From: Isoetes taiwanensis
Lineage: Eukaryota; Streptophyta; Lycopodiopsida; Isoetales; Isoetaceae
Assembly: GCA_021234155.1 (NCBI GenBank)
Contig: JAJEKV010000041.1
Coordinates: 3,462,829-3,526,828 of the forward strand
Reading direction: 5' to 3'
Length of the DNA: 64,000 bases
Part shown: piece by piece, positions 34,735-46,630 of the stretch
Layout: every line of letters starts with the position of its first letter
Numbering within the stretch: position 1 is the first letter of the stretch
The notes under the pieces: model-generated
What the model was told of the DNA's origin: nothing
The model's database searches: none
What the model saw: the letters and a program-made list of their open reading frames with translations, nothing else
Program-made: the position numbers and the translations under genes

Positions 34735-36080
34735 TAATCAAGGTGATAGACATACCTGATTGGATTAAAATGCATGAATGATCAGCAGTAAGATAAATGA
34801 TGAGAACACCCGCTCTGACAGTTTACAACTCTAAAATATAGTCCACTCACCAGGGAAACTATAACAAAGAAGTGCTTTCCACGTGGAAGAAACAGATTTT
34901 GAAGCTTCTGCTCCAATTACTGGTTGTGCATTACTGCCTTTAAGCACACTGGAGCAATGCCAGATCCATAAACAAGTTTATGTATGGGTGAGTTAATTGC
35001 AAAGATCAAAAGTGGCTACAGTGGATCATATACAAGTCAAGCAGATCTTATACAAGTCATAGAAAGAGTGCACACTTGTTTGGGACTCCCATTTTTACAC
35101 CAGCATTTACACATCGAAATGAAATGAGATGTTTTTAGTTCGTCTGCTAGGACCATCAGGTCTATTAAAAATCTACATGAGTACAATACTTGTGTAAAAA
35201 ATCTCATCACTGGGACGACTCCTTAAAACTAAGGCAATCATTAATAGCCTCTCTTTCATCATCAGCACTTACACTAAGACCCTTCCCTCAATTGTATTAT
35301 AGTTGCTGAAATTTCAAAGAACTCGATCAAAGAGATATAGATTTCAAACCATGTTAAGTACGTCGTATTTCATGTGGGATGTTGTCAATGTGGTATGAAA
35401 AATGCTATTTGTTCTAATTCTCAAGGTATTGCATAGCATCTTCCATCTCAATGTGGTATGACAGGAGAACTTCTATCTGCATGTTCTTCATCCTCAATTT
35501 CACGAGTCATACAAATTCTACATTCTCAAGGTATTGCATACCATCTTTCATCTCAAATACTTAGGTTGTGTTAGCTCATCCTCTCATTTGGCATATATCA
35601 TGTGATGCTCACATTGTCATCAAGGTACCTCATTTGCTGTGGATTTCCCTTTTATAATATGACAATTTCATTCTTGAATTTGGCATTGTTTGATCAAATA
35701 AATATATTTCACCTATTTCCTAATTTTGTGCTTGTTTTGCAGAAGATCCTCAATTTTCAATTCCCATCTATTTATCCAATTTACCGATTTCCAATATCTG
35801 CTTTTCATGCTAGCCATGAATAGCTATCCATTGTTATATCATTCATTCGTCTTAGCCAAAAAGCGACATAGCCATGACATCTCATATGGTGTCTGCTTTT
35901 CATCCCAATATGAATGCAAAACGTTTTTTTTGAGGATGCTCCACTTTATGCCATAAATCTTGTGAATGACCATGTCCCATGCTTCGCAACCATATAATAT
36001 TGTAGCATAAGGGATTTCAATAACACTTTCTTAAGTCTGAACCTCCTTACACGATCTCGCTTCTGTAGTGGAAGGTTTTT
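34735..36080. other. Spacer after the PPR gene
   Basis: No supported gene. Open frames at 35602-35956 are short and low-complexity. The phrase ATTCTCAAGGTATTGCATA occurs twice (about 35418 and 35522), a small direct repeat. Confidence 0.4.
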
Positions 36081-36081
36081 A

Positions 36082-37024
36082 CTAACTCCGAACTACTGTT
36101 ATCCCAAAGTTTACTTTGGAACATGTGTCCAGATACTGTTTTGGGCGATTGTGGTTCTCATTATTCTGCACATGTATCCACCCATGTTCTTGCAGATTCC
36201 AAGTTGCTCGTTTCTCCTTCCAATAGGCCTTAAGACATTGTGGATCTATGGCCTTTATGATGGCGAGGCTCAAAAGGGGGGAGTCTCCCATGCTGACCAC
36301 TTTCTGACAATAGATGATGTGACGTTCTAGAGCATCTTTTTGTAGAGAAGAAAACCAGTCTCTTGTAGAAGAATTTGGTATGGTTTGACTCCATGTGCTC
36401 GAGCCAGAAAGGCCTTGCGTACCCATTCCAAGTCTTTCCAAGTAGCAAGTGATATCATTGGCCCCCATATTGTACCACTCCATACAAAAGTACCGGCTCC
36501 ATCAACACCTTGAACAAGTGTGACTCATGTGAGCAGTTGTGCAGTCTGCCCTTTGATAGGTTTTGACATCGCATAAAAAGCCTTCCCCCTCCTGCCATGA
36601 CCTATTGCCTAATACAAGCATCCCAATATGTGATAGTAGACATTTGCACCATTTCCACATTTGCCTCTGTTGCCTCGAAGATGACACTAGGAGAACCTTG
36701 GTTTTGGCCGAATTGACCCAAATTCCATAGCCCAACAATATAGGAGAAAGTGGGCACCCTTAGAAACTGAATGCTGTTGTTGATAGCCCTTCCTGAGGGT
36801 GGCATTCGTGCTGAGTATGTTCTATAGATTACGTAACTATTGGGGCACTCCTAACTGTAGCAGTCTTTTCTATAATTTCTCCCTCGAGACCGTATCGAAA
36901 GCTTTAGCAAAGTCCATAAAGCAATAACATAGATCCTATCGTATGTTTCTGCCCTATTCTATTAGGGTGTGCAACATGAAGGTATGGTATATGGTTGAGT
37001 GTTTGGGCTTAAAACCTACTTGTG
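36082..37024 (-). mobile_element. LINE fragment (family A-like), RT to thumb region
   Basis: On the minus strand, from high to low coordinates: FKPKHSTIYHTFMLHTLIE and CYCFMDFAKAFDTVSRE (RT), AKTKVLLVSSSRQQ (after the catalytic loop), then LERHIIYCQKVVSMGDSP, SLAIIKAIDPQCLKAYWKEK, matching the segment before the zinc finger. Stops interrupt the first block and the YADD motif was not found. Both ends are missing. Confidence 0.8.
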
Positions 37025-37260
37025 CAAGAGAGAAACAGAGAGAGAAGAGAGCAGAAGAAGTAGGGAGGAAATAGAGAATAGAGAAGAGAATGTATAGAAT
37101 AGTGAGGAGATAGAGAGAAGAGAGAATAAAAAACGAAATATAAAGAATGAAAAGAGAAGAAAATATAGAGAATGAAGATATAAATAGAAGAGAAAGAAAG
37201 AAGATAATTCAGAGAGAAGAGAGAGAACATAGAGAAATGAAATGAAATGAAATTTGATTA
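37025..37260 (+). repeat. Purine-rich (AGAGA/GAA) low-complexity tract
   Basis: About 235 bp is nearly all A and G on the plus strand, in irregular AGAGAA and GAGAGAAGA runs. Its pyrimidine-rich complement produces meaningless open frames. A similar but shorter tract is at about 49755-49840. Confidence 0.85.
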
Positions 37261-37613
37261 TTATGTCTGTGAGACTGTCTATTATTTATATTCTCTTCTC
37301 TCTTTTTCGATAGATCGACACTAAGATTATGACTAACATGTATAATAAATTCTAAAATCCCATCTCTTACCTCTTCTTTTTCTATTCTCCTCTCTATCCT
37401 CTTCTTCTCTAGTCTCACTCTAATTACCCTTTGATCGTTCTCCTATCTCTTATATTCTCTTTTATGCTCTCTCCCTGCCTCCCTTTGTGGGGAAAAAGTT
37501 ACATTGATATCATGGCTATAGGCAGCATCTGAGATTAGTGACACTTTGACACGCTTGGTAATTGATACAACAGCCATGTGCTTTAGCTCGCATAGTCAAA
37601 GGGATTAGTATGC

Positions 37614-38461
37614 AATGGGTGGTTTGACCAGGAATGTAGAGAACAAAGGCTGAGGTTTAAGAGGGCAAAAGGGGATGAAAAATCAAGGAAAGGAAAGAAT
37701 ATGTCAAATTGGTTAAGAGAAAGAAAAGGGCACATCTGCATAAGAAGCATCAGGAAATGGTAATGGACCTTCTTAAGCATCCAAGAAGATTTTGAGACAG
37801 GTTAAAGCCATATCAAAATGTTGGGGCTACATTGAATGTTGCAGCTCTTTTTGAGCAAATACAAAATTGTACCATATTCCAAATCGGAATGAATCTTGCA
37901 TGGATGGCCGGTCTGATGGATAATATCTTTTATTCACTTTGGATGATATACATTGGAGTTTACAAAAGTTATCTAATAATAAAGCTGATGATGCAGACAG
38001 TCTTATTACTAGACTATTCAAGTGGGCGGGTGATAAAGTTGACGCTATCTTGTTAAAGTTTTTTAATGCAGTACTATGAGAGGGCTTCCCATAAGTATGG
38101 CAAATAAACAGAGTAGTTCCATTCCACAAAGCAGGTAATGAATTGAATTCAGTTAATTATTGAATGATCACGGTTAGTAGATTTCATGCTAAACTTTATG
38201 CAGTCATTCTAGATTCAGAAATTAGTACGTGGGCTGAGGATAATAATGCTAGAGCAGTGGGACAAGCTGGGTTCAGACCCAGAAGGTCCACTATTGACCA
38301 TTTGGTCACTATGCATGCAATGATAGATTATGTTGTTGGAAAAAATAAAACCCTATATGCTACCTTTATTGAATTCTTCAAGGCTTTTGATATGCTGAAC
38401 AGAAAAAATCTATGGGAAAAATGGACGATTTAAGCATTTCTGTTGAATACAGATAAACAAG
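37614..38461 (+). mobile_element. LINE family B, piece 1 (linker and RT N-terminal half)
   Basis: Reads WFDQECREQRLRFKRAKGDE and REKKRAHLHKKHQ (post-endonuclease linker), VAALFEQIQN, LDDIHWSLQKLSNNKADDAD and FKWAGDKVDAILLKFFNAVL. RT blocks follow: INRVVPFHKAGNELNSVNY, WAEDNNARAVGQAGFRPRRS, IDHL and TLYATFIEFFKAFDMLNRKN. A TGA replaces the Arg after VNY, and other frame changes exist. Family B differs clearly from family A in sequence. The next part of RT is missing here and is found 4.7 kb downstream. Confidence 0.85.
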
Positions 38462-41256
38462 TTTAAAAACTACTAGTTATGGTGCTCGGCGTTGCCAGGC
38501 CTAGTGACAATCTAATGTAGGAGCATTGGTGGAGCACAAATTTTGCATTCTTGCCACATTTATTTCATATACAAAAATTTGTGCATGCCCATTGCAAGAA
38601 CTGGCTTGAACTTTAAAAATACTCGTGTTTCAACATGCCAAAAATCATCCTTCTTTTTCCAATTTTGTTTTGAATAACGCATTCACTGCTTCATGTCTCT
38701 CAATGCAAACTAAGATGTAACAATATGGTTTTCCTTGATACGTATTTGAATATAGGAAAAGAATGTGAGCAACTCTAACAACCAAGTCATCGCTCTATAC
38801 GCCGAAGCATGTGCGTGTTTACAGCACCAACAAAAAGAAATCTAGTCCAGTTTTCATTCATACAATGAATGGCATGTTTCTCAGAAAATAAATCTAATCC
38901 CTTGTAGTTTGGAAAATAAATGTTTCTAAGAGTTTAAAAGCTTATATGATTAACAAAGAGATCAAGCAAGAGAGAAATAGAATTTTTTCGTCTTTATAAG
39001 TTAATATATTTGGAAAAAAAGGAATGATATAAATAGGTAGAGAATTTCTAGAATATACTATTTTAATATTGGTGACATTTGAATCGAGGAGTTTTGGGAC
39101 ATTTACAATATGGCCAATTAAGTGTTGAATCTTGAATGTAACAATGGAGTCTAACATTGAAATGGTGATGGTGGTTACACTAATGCTGCACATTGATATT
39201 TCAAGCAATGTAGATGACACCTTGTTGGACCAAACCAGATTAATGAGTTATAGAAACAATAGTGGCAAGATAAGAGCTCATGCCTTATGTGCTTGTATGT
39301 TAGAGACTTAATATTGTGTGCTATTTGGGTTGCATGACTCGCATGGATTTGTTGGAAGATTTACAATTGTTTTCCAATTTGTTGTTTGATAAGGACAGAT
39401 AATTTTAAGCAATAGTGTGAATATAGTTGCATTGGTGCTCTGCACTTAAAACTCCATAGATATGAGTGGAAAACTTTGTTCCATCCTTTGTTTTTGACCT
39501 AGGAAAGGGCACCATGTGCATTACGAATGTACACCTTCAAAATTTTGAGGTGCCCGAACCATAGATAAGCTAGCATTCAAGACAGATAGAGAAAATACAC
39601 ATTATTTAACTAAAGAAACATAATAGGATAATTCAACATCAACATGCCACATAACATCTACTTCAATGCAATTTCAAAAGATTTGTCATTGTTTTATCAC
39701 ACGCAGTGCATTTAGAGTATGATAACAAAATTGCGAATTGATCCAACATAACAGAAATCCATATGCATATAAAGAAGATAGTCCTATGGTGGAAACATAG
39801 GAGCATCTTTAAAGTTTACAACAACGTTGATGAAAACAAATATGCATTGACAACCTATTGAGTTTGAGTAAGAGGTGTTTTTAAGAAATGTGCAACATGT
39901 GCATTGGGGACCTATCGAGTTTTGAGTGTTTTTGAGAAATACACAACAATGTTGTGGACATCCAATGAAATAGTTCAGAAATGTCTTGTGAGATATGCAA
40001 ATGAATGATACGATAGGAATAGAAAACATTTGAAAACATCAGTACTATCTTTTGCACTAATATATACATATTAGCAAATAAGTGTCTCCTTCAATAATAG
40101 TTAATCACCTCTACTATAGATGTTATATGAAGGAAATGGACGTCAGTCATATAGCTTCATATATTTTCTACATCGGTAATACATTACAAAAATATGTTTC
40201 CAATCCATACATTTTCTACGAAGATAATACACTACAAATACACTACAAAAACATGAGTCCAACATAGACATTTGTGCCATATAGAAGAGGTGGTATAAAC
40301 AATTGCCTGATTACATGCCTCTAAAACTGTGCGGATATAATAATGTACGAAGGCTACAACAATTCCTCGACATTCAATCAGGAAAATAAAGCTGTAAAAT
40401 CACTTTTGACTGATCATCAAGAACTCATCTTAGCAGACAAAGTTAGCACTGACATTTCACACTTTATATGCACTAATTTAAAGCACTTGTACATGCACGA
40501 ATTCAGAGCAAATGTACCCTAAAGCATCTTATACTTTAGAACGTATTGTTTGCATTTCTTTTTTAGAGAAGTGGCCAAGAAAACCTCATGGCTGGCATTT
40601 AGATGACCATAATGGCCAAGAAAACCCCTTGGCTAGAACCTGGCTAGAATCTTGATAATGCAAAGAAACAAAGAATCATGTCTACACAAATGTATTACAA
40701 TGGTGTAGGCAGTTTAATGATGGAATTATCTCATGATGGAGCCTATTGTTTACTCCAGCAAACAGAGAATGAAAGTACAGTATCACATTAATGAATGGGA
40801 GCTCACCGTTATTTCACTTGCAGGCTCAACTCTCTCATGTGCAGTCTTTGGTCTCCTCGAAAGCTCTCCGCTAGGTCTAACCTGTGGCACCAAAATTTCC
40901 AATATGGAAACTTGCCATGTGAACCAATCTTCTATTCGAAGTTCGTGTCTTGAAGAGATAGAATCTAGAAAGAATAAGGCAAATAATCATATGACTGGAA
41001 AAGCCTATATAACACAAAATCTTAAGCTGCAAAAACAATAGGTGCCTGTAAGGTTTACCAAAAGGGGCTGCAATCCTGCAAGGTATATATGGAGCAAGAT
41101 TTATATGTTATAAATTTCCAAACGAATCACCTGGCCATAGCTCAATTATATAGAGAGATGATATGCTGCAAGTTTGGGCACAATTAGAATAAATGCGCTT
41201 GTTAATTCCTCTATTGCTGATATGACATAACATGTTAATGATAAGAAGGCAACCTG

Positions 41257-42380
41257 AGAATTTTCTGCTATTCTTGATGGGGTCACAGACTTGGGCAAAA
41301 CAACATAATTTTTCTGTAGACTCCACCTTATGAGAAGCTGGGCAGATGTCTTATTGTATTTTGCTGCAATCTATGATAGCTTATATAAGTATGGACCACA
41401 AAACCATTAATTGTCATGCGGAATAGAGGAGACTCAGCTTTAGGAAATTTGGATTAGCAAGATGCTTCCCTGTAATAAGAGGAGAATATGCTTCCAGAAT
41501 AATTCTATGTTCCTGACAGAACTTAACCAAATGTGGTCTGGTATTTAAAGGGTGGATTTCTATATGTGCATCAAGACAGTAGAAAATAAAGATATGACAT
41601 ACTCCAACTGACTTTGTTGTACCTGATTTAATGAGTACCTCCATAGCCCTGCAGGATTTCAACCTTATGCATAGGGGCATGAATAAGATATAGATCAACA
41701 CCTTATTCCATAAGACACCGCCTTTAAGTTAATGAATAAAGAAAAGCTCTAAGAGTAAGAATGCGAACAGAGAATTTTCTGCTATTCTTGATGGGGTCAC
41801 AGACTTGCGCAAAACAACATAATTTTTGTGTAGACTCCACCTTATGAGAAGCTGGGCAGATGTCTTATTGTATTTTGCTGCAATCTGTGATAGCTTATAT
41901 AAGTATGAACCACAAAACCATTAATTGTCATGCGGAATAAAGGAGACTCACCTTTAGGAAATTTGGATTAGCAAGATGCTTCCCTGTAGTAAGAGGAGCT
42001 TCCAGAATAATTCCACGTTCCTGATAGAACTTAACCAAATGTGGTCTGGTATTTAAAGGGTGGATTTCTATCTGTGCATCAAGACAGTAGAAAATAAAGA
42101 TATGACATGAACACAAACATATGTGCTTATGTTAAATATCCTACCTGCTTAACAGATGGCCGTGCCAATGAATTAGAAGAAAGCTCTTCTAAGTGATGAA
42201 TGCCATGGTTGCTAACTCCAATTGACTTTGCTCTACCTGATTTAAGGAGTACCTCCATAGCCCTCCAGGATTCCAACCTTAGAGGCATAGGGGCATGAAT
42301 AAGATACAGATCAACACCTTATTCCATAAGACACCGCCTTTAAGTTAATGAATAAAGAAAAGCTCTAAGAGTAAGAATGC
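41257..42380 (+). repeat. Tandem duplication of ~514-bp offset inside the reductase gene
   Basis: AGAATTTTCTGCTATTCTTG at 41257 recurs at 41771, and the copies stay aligned up to AAGAGTAAGAATGCGAAC near 41769 and 42380. Copy two holds about 105 bp (including the end of exon 3 and its donor) missing from copy one. Copy one keeps six bases (GAATAT) lost from exon 4 in copy two. Each copy therefore carries its own damage. Confidence 0.92.
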
Positions 42381-42779
42381 GAACATAAAAGCTCACCATA
42401 GCCCATTTCCAATTCGGCTAGACTCCTACTAAAAGACGGCAAAGTAGCCTCATATCCATGGTCAGGATTCCTAAGTTTGGTGGTTATAAATATTTCTTCT
42501 CTGGGAATGCAACTTTCACGTACAGCTCTACCTGAGAAAACATTAATTATGTTCTTCTTAACAGCAAGCAAAGGAATCATGCGAGATATACTCACCAACG
42601 CCTTTCTCGTTGCTATAGCCTCGAGCTGTATCAATATGGGGATACCCTAACCTAAGGGCCTCAGCCACAGCGTTGTAAGCTTCATCAGTCTTCACCTGCA
42701 ATGCACCCAGGCCGATCCTTGGTATTTGAACTGAGGGGCCTTCAAATCCTGCATTTTTTAGCTCAAGAAGCGCCGGCAT
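41262..42779 (-). pseudogene. Aldo-keto reductase multi-exon pseudogene
   Basis: Exon 1 (42596-42779): MPALLELKNAGFEG, PRIGLGALQVKTDEAYNAV, GYPHIDTARGYSNEKGV, with catalytic Asp and Tyr. Exon 2 (42397-42531): REEIFITTKLRNPDHG with catalytic Lys. Exon 3 (42145 to about 42340): DLYLIHAPMPLRLESWRAME with catalytic His, KSIGVSNHGIHHLEEL; a TAA stop precedes it. Exon 4 (41952-42071): IEIHPLNTRPHLVKF, with two residues lost from the usual AYSPL. Exon 5 (about 41780-41890): [27 protein letters not shown]. All introns have GT-AG borders. Exons 3 to 5 are repeated at 41262-41750, where exon 3 is cut by a deletion and the exon 4 donor is CT. The C-terminal exon was not found. Such enzymes reduce carbonyls with NADPH; this copy is dead. 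Confidence 0.88.
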
Positions 42780-43179
42780 TCGATGCTTCGATCAATACAG
42801 TCGAAAGGTTTCTTCATCCACGGCTCTCATACAGACCAAAAGAGGATACCCTACATGCAAAAATCGGCCCAAGAAGCAGATCTGTTGCACGAAACAGCAC
42901 GGCAAGTTGCAAATCTCTCTGAAGACATCCTCATGGATTGCAAATCCCTATGAAGACCTCCTCATGGATGCCACGGCAATGCATATGCCGGTTCTTCTGT
43001 GTGGCATGCCCTCTTATCGGATAAGGATGGAAATCTAAGGGGAAAAAAACATAACAGAGGAAATTGCTACGATTTTTTGAAACCCGTAAACTTTTTCGGC
43101 GACCACAAATCCTAAAATCATATGAAATCGACTTGAAAAAAAATTCCAAAATATTTTTAGCCAAACCGGAAACTTTCAA

Positions 43180-43305
43180 ATTAACAAGATGGATATGAAA
43201 AGGTATTGGTTCAATTGTCATTTCTATATGTAAATTCTTGTAATGTTTTTGTGGAGAGCAATGTGGAAGTAAAACAGGGGTGTCCTCTATTGCCTACATT
43301 ATTAA
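43180..43305 (+). mobile_element. LINE family B, piece 2 (RT block before QGCPLSPT)
   Basis: Frame reads GYEKVLVQLSFLYVNSCNVF, then VESNVEVKQGCPLLPTLL, the conserved RT block normally QGCPLSPTLF. It continues piece 1 and is cut by the next insertion at about 43305. Confidence 0.8.
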
Positions 43306-43757
43306 CATAAACCATTGCATTAAACACATTTAAATTAAAATCCCCCTTAAACCCCCTTTGGTTTGGGTGCATATTCACATGGGGGGTTACTCCGGGCAAA
43401 GAGAGCTGTCGGATGGGCATATTTGCCCTTTATTCCAAGATCTGGACCGTACATAGCGATCCTCGTTTGTGGGGTATGCATGTACAAGTTTTTGTATACT
43501 GTATATTAAAGTTTGCAAAATACTATAAGGTTTGAGAGAATGTACTTAATGGTGTTAATTTTGTACATGTATTATAAATATATTTTTGGGGCTCTCGCTG
43601 CCCTACGTAACCCCCCATGTGAATATGCACCCAAACCAAAGGGGGTTTAAGGGGGATTTTAATTTAAATGTGTTTAATGCAATGGTTTATGTTAATAATG
43701 TTAATGGTAGTTGTGTGTTAATTGTTATATAAAAAAAATTTTGGGCCCTTCGGGCCC
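43297..43757. mobile_element. Foldback element with 94-bp inverted arms
   Basis: Arm 43297-43390 is almost perfectly complementary to arm 43607-43700; each includes CCCCCTTAAACCCCCTTTGG and GGTTTGGGTGCATATTCACA. Weaker pairing continues about 15 bp inward (GGGCAAAGAGAGC against GGGCAGCGAGAGC). The interior of about 215 bp has no gene. A separate GGGCCC-TTCG-GGGCCC hairpin lies outside the right arm at about 43743-43756. A one-armed relative is at 7027-7330. It is a non-coding, MITE- or foldback-like element. Confidence 0.88.
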
Positions 43758-45415
43758 TAACTAAACCACACACTGTTATAAAATGGGCAAACAATCTATT
43801 TCACATCAAGAACACAAGAATGCAACAATATGTACCTCGTTGGTAGCAGCCTAACATCGTCATACTGGGCCTAGGGTGAACCGTTGGTCTTAAGTTTTGT
43901 TACAAAGAAGCATGTAAAAATTGCTTGATTTTTCCGCACCATATTATTGTCTCAAAAGAAATTATGCAATATTCCCTTGACTGGGAGTAAACTACTAGAT
44001 GAACTCTGTTTGCATTCTTGTAAATTTGTAGCAGATATGAATATAATGAGCTAGCATTTTGGCAATCTAAACTATAATTTAGCATTCTCGGATCTCATGG
44101 GCAAGATGCTGAAGAGTTGTATTCTATGACGCCGCCCTAGATGCCATAAAATGAGAACTTTCCTTCATTTACCCCTTATGCATGTTCGCTTGGATCAGCC
44201 ATTGGGACATTCAGAAACAAATCGAAAGAAATAATGTAAGATCCAAGGATATAGCAAGCAGTGTCACACAGGGGCTGTCTAATGTTAGGCTAAACAGCTC
44301 TTCAAACTTGACACCACAAGTTTTGCGGTCCAATATCCAGGGGAGATATATGTGGAGTATTTATAAGTTTCCATTGTGGATATTCCAGATATTATACATA
44401 GCACTTTGCATGACCATCGTATTCAATGTTGAAAGTTGCCGTCCCAGACCAAAGCACAGTCCTGACCATGCAAATCTAAGCTGTCATTTCATACTTCAGG
44501 CATTGGTGTTCCCTAAAACATATTTCCGTTATATATGCATCTACGGATTTGCAAGGACGAGTCTTTGATGCAGCATAACAGTGCCATGTTCCCTGGTCTC
44601 CATTTTTAAAGAAGACCCACTTTTCGCTATGGCAACAAACAAGCTTATGCTATAGGCCACAAATTTCCTTGATATTGCAATGAGCAGATGGAAAACAATA
44701 AGGAAAGGGAGGTAATTGAGACAGACGACTCTTGCCTCAAAAAGAGTCTACCTGATTTGAACAAGGAACTCAGAAATGCATGTTGCATGTATTTAGCTGA
44801 TTGTCTTTGGTTAAGCAACCTAGACCCTGATCTGCAACTGGCTAATAAATTTAACATGATCCCTTTAATGCAACTCCGAATAGCTGCTGCTGTTGTTACA
44901 GCCAGGCTAAGTTCTCTCTGCAAATATCTTTGGACGACTTCTCTCTGGCTACTGATATTTCTGAATCTTGCAACCACAAAGAAAGCAACAAACTTACCGG
45001 AGGAATCTATTTTCAACAAAGAAAGCAACAAACTTACCGGAGGAATCTATTTTCAAGCAATCTCGGCTCCAGAAGGCCTAGCGACCACCACAGCAACCCA
45101 ACGACCTGTTTAAACCTATCTGCTGTCAGATTTGTAAGAATCGGCCATCTGCTTGTGGTATCATCTGGTCTAGCCTCGGATTGCTTCAGGACTCCAGTTC
45201 CGGCAGCATGCCCTAAATGATACCCGTTCTAATCTTCTTTCCCCTTTCTTTAAAACACATTAATTAACACAATCTCCATCCTTGAATATCATAGCTAAAA
45301 AAAAATCAAGGGTTCAGAAAGAACGCACTCTAGAAATACTATTTAGTACACCTCATCAAATACAGCACCGAAATCATAGAAAAACCTTAGTAAAAATCGT
45401 ACAAAACCATAAAAC
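43758..45415. other. Rest of the insertion between LINE B pieces 2 and 3
   Basis: No recognised gene. An open frame at 44688-45113 (plus) has coding-like content (LNKELRNACCMYLADCLWLS, QLRIAAAVVTARLSSL), but its family is unknown. An open frame at 44182-44568 is unrecognised too. The flanking LINE frame shows that all of 43306 to about 45415 is inserted; a shared TTATTA at both joins may be the target duplication. Confidence 0.4.
44977..45056 (+). repeat. 40-bp tandem duplication
   Basis: ACAAAGAAAGCAACAAACTT through GGAATCTATTTTCA occurs twice with period 40 and no visible mismatch in the core. Confidence 0.93.
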
Positions 45416-45477
45416 AAACCCCCTGTTATTATGCTACATATTAGACCAACTTGAATACTGGATGCGGGACCATGGTG
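45416..45477 (+). mobile_element. LINE family B, piece 3
   Basis: Reads LCYILDQLEYWMRDHGED, the RT stretch that follows PTLF in this LINE type (compare YIDQLEEWLDNHG in family A). It joins piece 2 and is cut at 45478 by a family A LINE end. Confidence 0.78.
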
Positions 45478-45953
45478 AAGATAGAATAGAATATGATTTT
45501 ATCGTCCACGGAGACCAACTGGCCTATGGGACCCAAGTACAAAGAGAGAGCAGCAGGGGTATTACTACCAAGATTAAAAAACCCCCGCCCCGAAGGGTTT
45601 TCGGGGGAAAAACCTTAGTAGCAATAAGGATGCTGGCATACTGCACAGTTATATACATAATCACAAGTACAGCTGAGGTTAATGTCGGACAGGGGGCATA
45701 ATTGAGTCCGCGTATCCATTACCTCCCGGAGGTACGATCCCAACAAGCCTACAGAGGCCGTGCTCAGTAGCTCATGCAAGGCCTGATGGGGCACAACTAA
45801 CCGAGCATACCGAGCCCGGATACGCTGGTACGCCGAACAGGCCTGGAGGGCGTGACTTTCATCCTCAATGGCGCCTTATTGACAGCACTGACAGATCGTC
45901 CTCACGCGGCTCCCGAATCCATCTCCCTGTCTCAATGCGGACCTATAAATTGG
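45478..45953 (-). mobile_element. 5'-truncated LINE family A insertion
   Basis: On the minus strand it runs from VRIETGRWIREPRE and AIEDESHALQAC (C-terminal zinc-finger region) through the 3' UTR hairpin (45560-45626) and terminal block (GGTCTCCGTGGACGATAAAA) to an ATTCT-repeat tail at about 45480-45495. It lies precisely between family B pieces 3 and 4, so it inserted into that LINE. Length about 475 bp. Confidence 0.88.
45560..45626 (-). other. LINE 3' UTR hairpin
   Basis: In the minus-strand RNA, TATTGCTAC pairs with GTAGTAATA with one G-U pair. The interior has GGTTTTTCCCCC, GAAAACCC-TTCG-GGGCGGGGG and TTTTTTAATC. Stem bases differ from the 11.07-kb copy but pairing is kept. Confidence 0.85.
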
Positions 45954-46630
45954 TATGTCCTTATGCTACTTTTATATGCTGATGATATGTATTGCTATCT
46001 AGGAGCATACAGGGGTTGCAACGACATTTGGATGCGCTTTTATTAAAAGGCATGCAAGTTAATATGGGTAGGACCAAAGTGATTGTGTTTGGGGAAAATA
46101 AGACTGATCATTTAAAGTTCTATTATCAAGGTGAACTTGTAGAAATTACCAATAGCTGCAAGTACCTTGGGATATTAGTGGACAAGTGTCCAAATTGGAA
46201 CCAAGCAGTGCAGCAAAAAAGTAAACGGTGGCCTCAAGGCATTGTATGCCAAAGCAGGGATATGGAACTTTAGGTTGCAAAGAATGCTTTATATAACACT
46301 GGTTCAATCCGTGGTTTTGTATGGTGTCCTTGATTGGCATTGGAGACTTCAGAAGAAATTTTTTTGGTCTGAACTTGGAACAAAAATGCAAACTCCTTAT
46401 GATATGATGCTAGCGAAATGTCGGACGCTCACACTGGAGGCAGAGGCGCTTTGTAGACTCCTTAATTATGTCTATAAGGTATTGTATATTATGCCTGAAG
46501 AAAGTTTACCATGCTTGGCTTTGAAGGAGACACGAGTTAAGGGCTGGTTTTCTGATGCCAGATGAATATTCATGATTTAGCTTTGCATAAAGATGATATC
46601 TGCACATGGGTCAAAATGAATATTCTTTAA
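45954..46630 (+). mobile_element. LINE family B, piece 4 (YADD catalytic block and thumb)
   Basis: NWYVLMLLLYADDMYC carries the RT catalytic Asp pair. After frame changes come GLQRHLDALLLKGMQVNMGR, KVIVFGENK, CKYLGILVDKCPNWNQAV, MYAKAGIWNFRLQRMLY, LYGVLDWHW, MMLAKCRTLTLEAEALCRLL, LPCLALKETRVKGWFSDAR and INIHDLALHKDD-like sequence to about 46630. It ends exactly where the CACTA element begins. Confidence 0.85.

Larger units (their letters stand above)
38462..43179. mobile_element. Putative 4.7-kb insertion carrying an aldo-keto reductase gene copy
   Basis: This segment exactly separates two consecutive parts of the family B LINE reverse transcriptase. Its flanks are ATAAACAAG (38453-38461) and ATTAACAAG (43180-43188), an 8-of-9 match of the size made by Mutator-like elements. 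Terminal bases (TTTAAAAAC left; TTGAAAGTT on the right complement) show only weak inverted similarity. Apart from the reductase exons at 41.26-42.78 kb, nothing coding was recognised; 38.5-41.2 kb is AT-rich. The insertion boundaries are well supported by the LINE frame; the element class is a guess. Confidence 0.45.

Noticed and set aside
37009-37418. Open frames on the minus strand rich in Ser, Leu and Phe
   Set aside because: They are the complement of an AGAGA purine tract; composition alone explains them.
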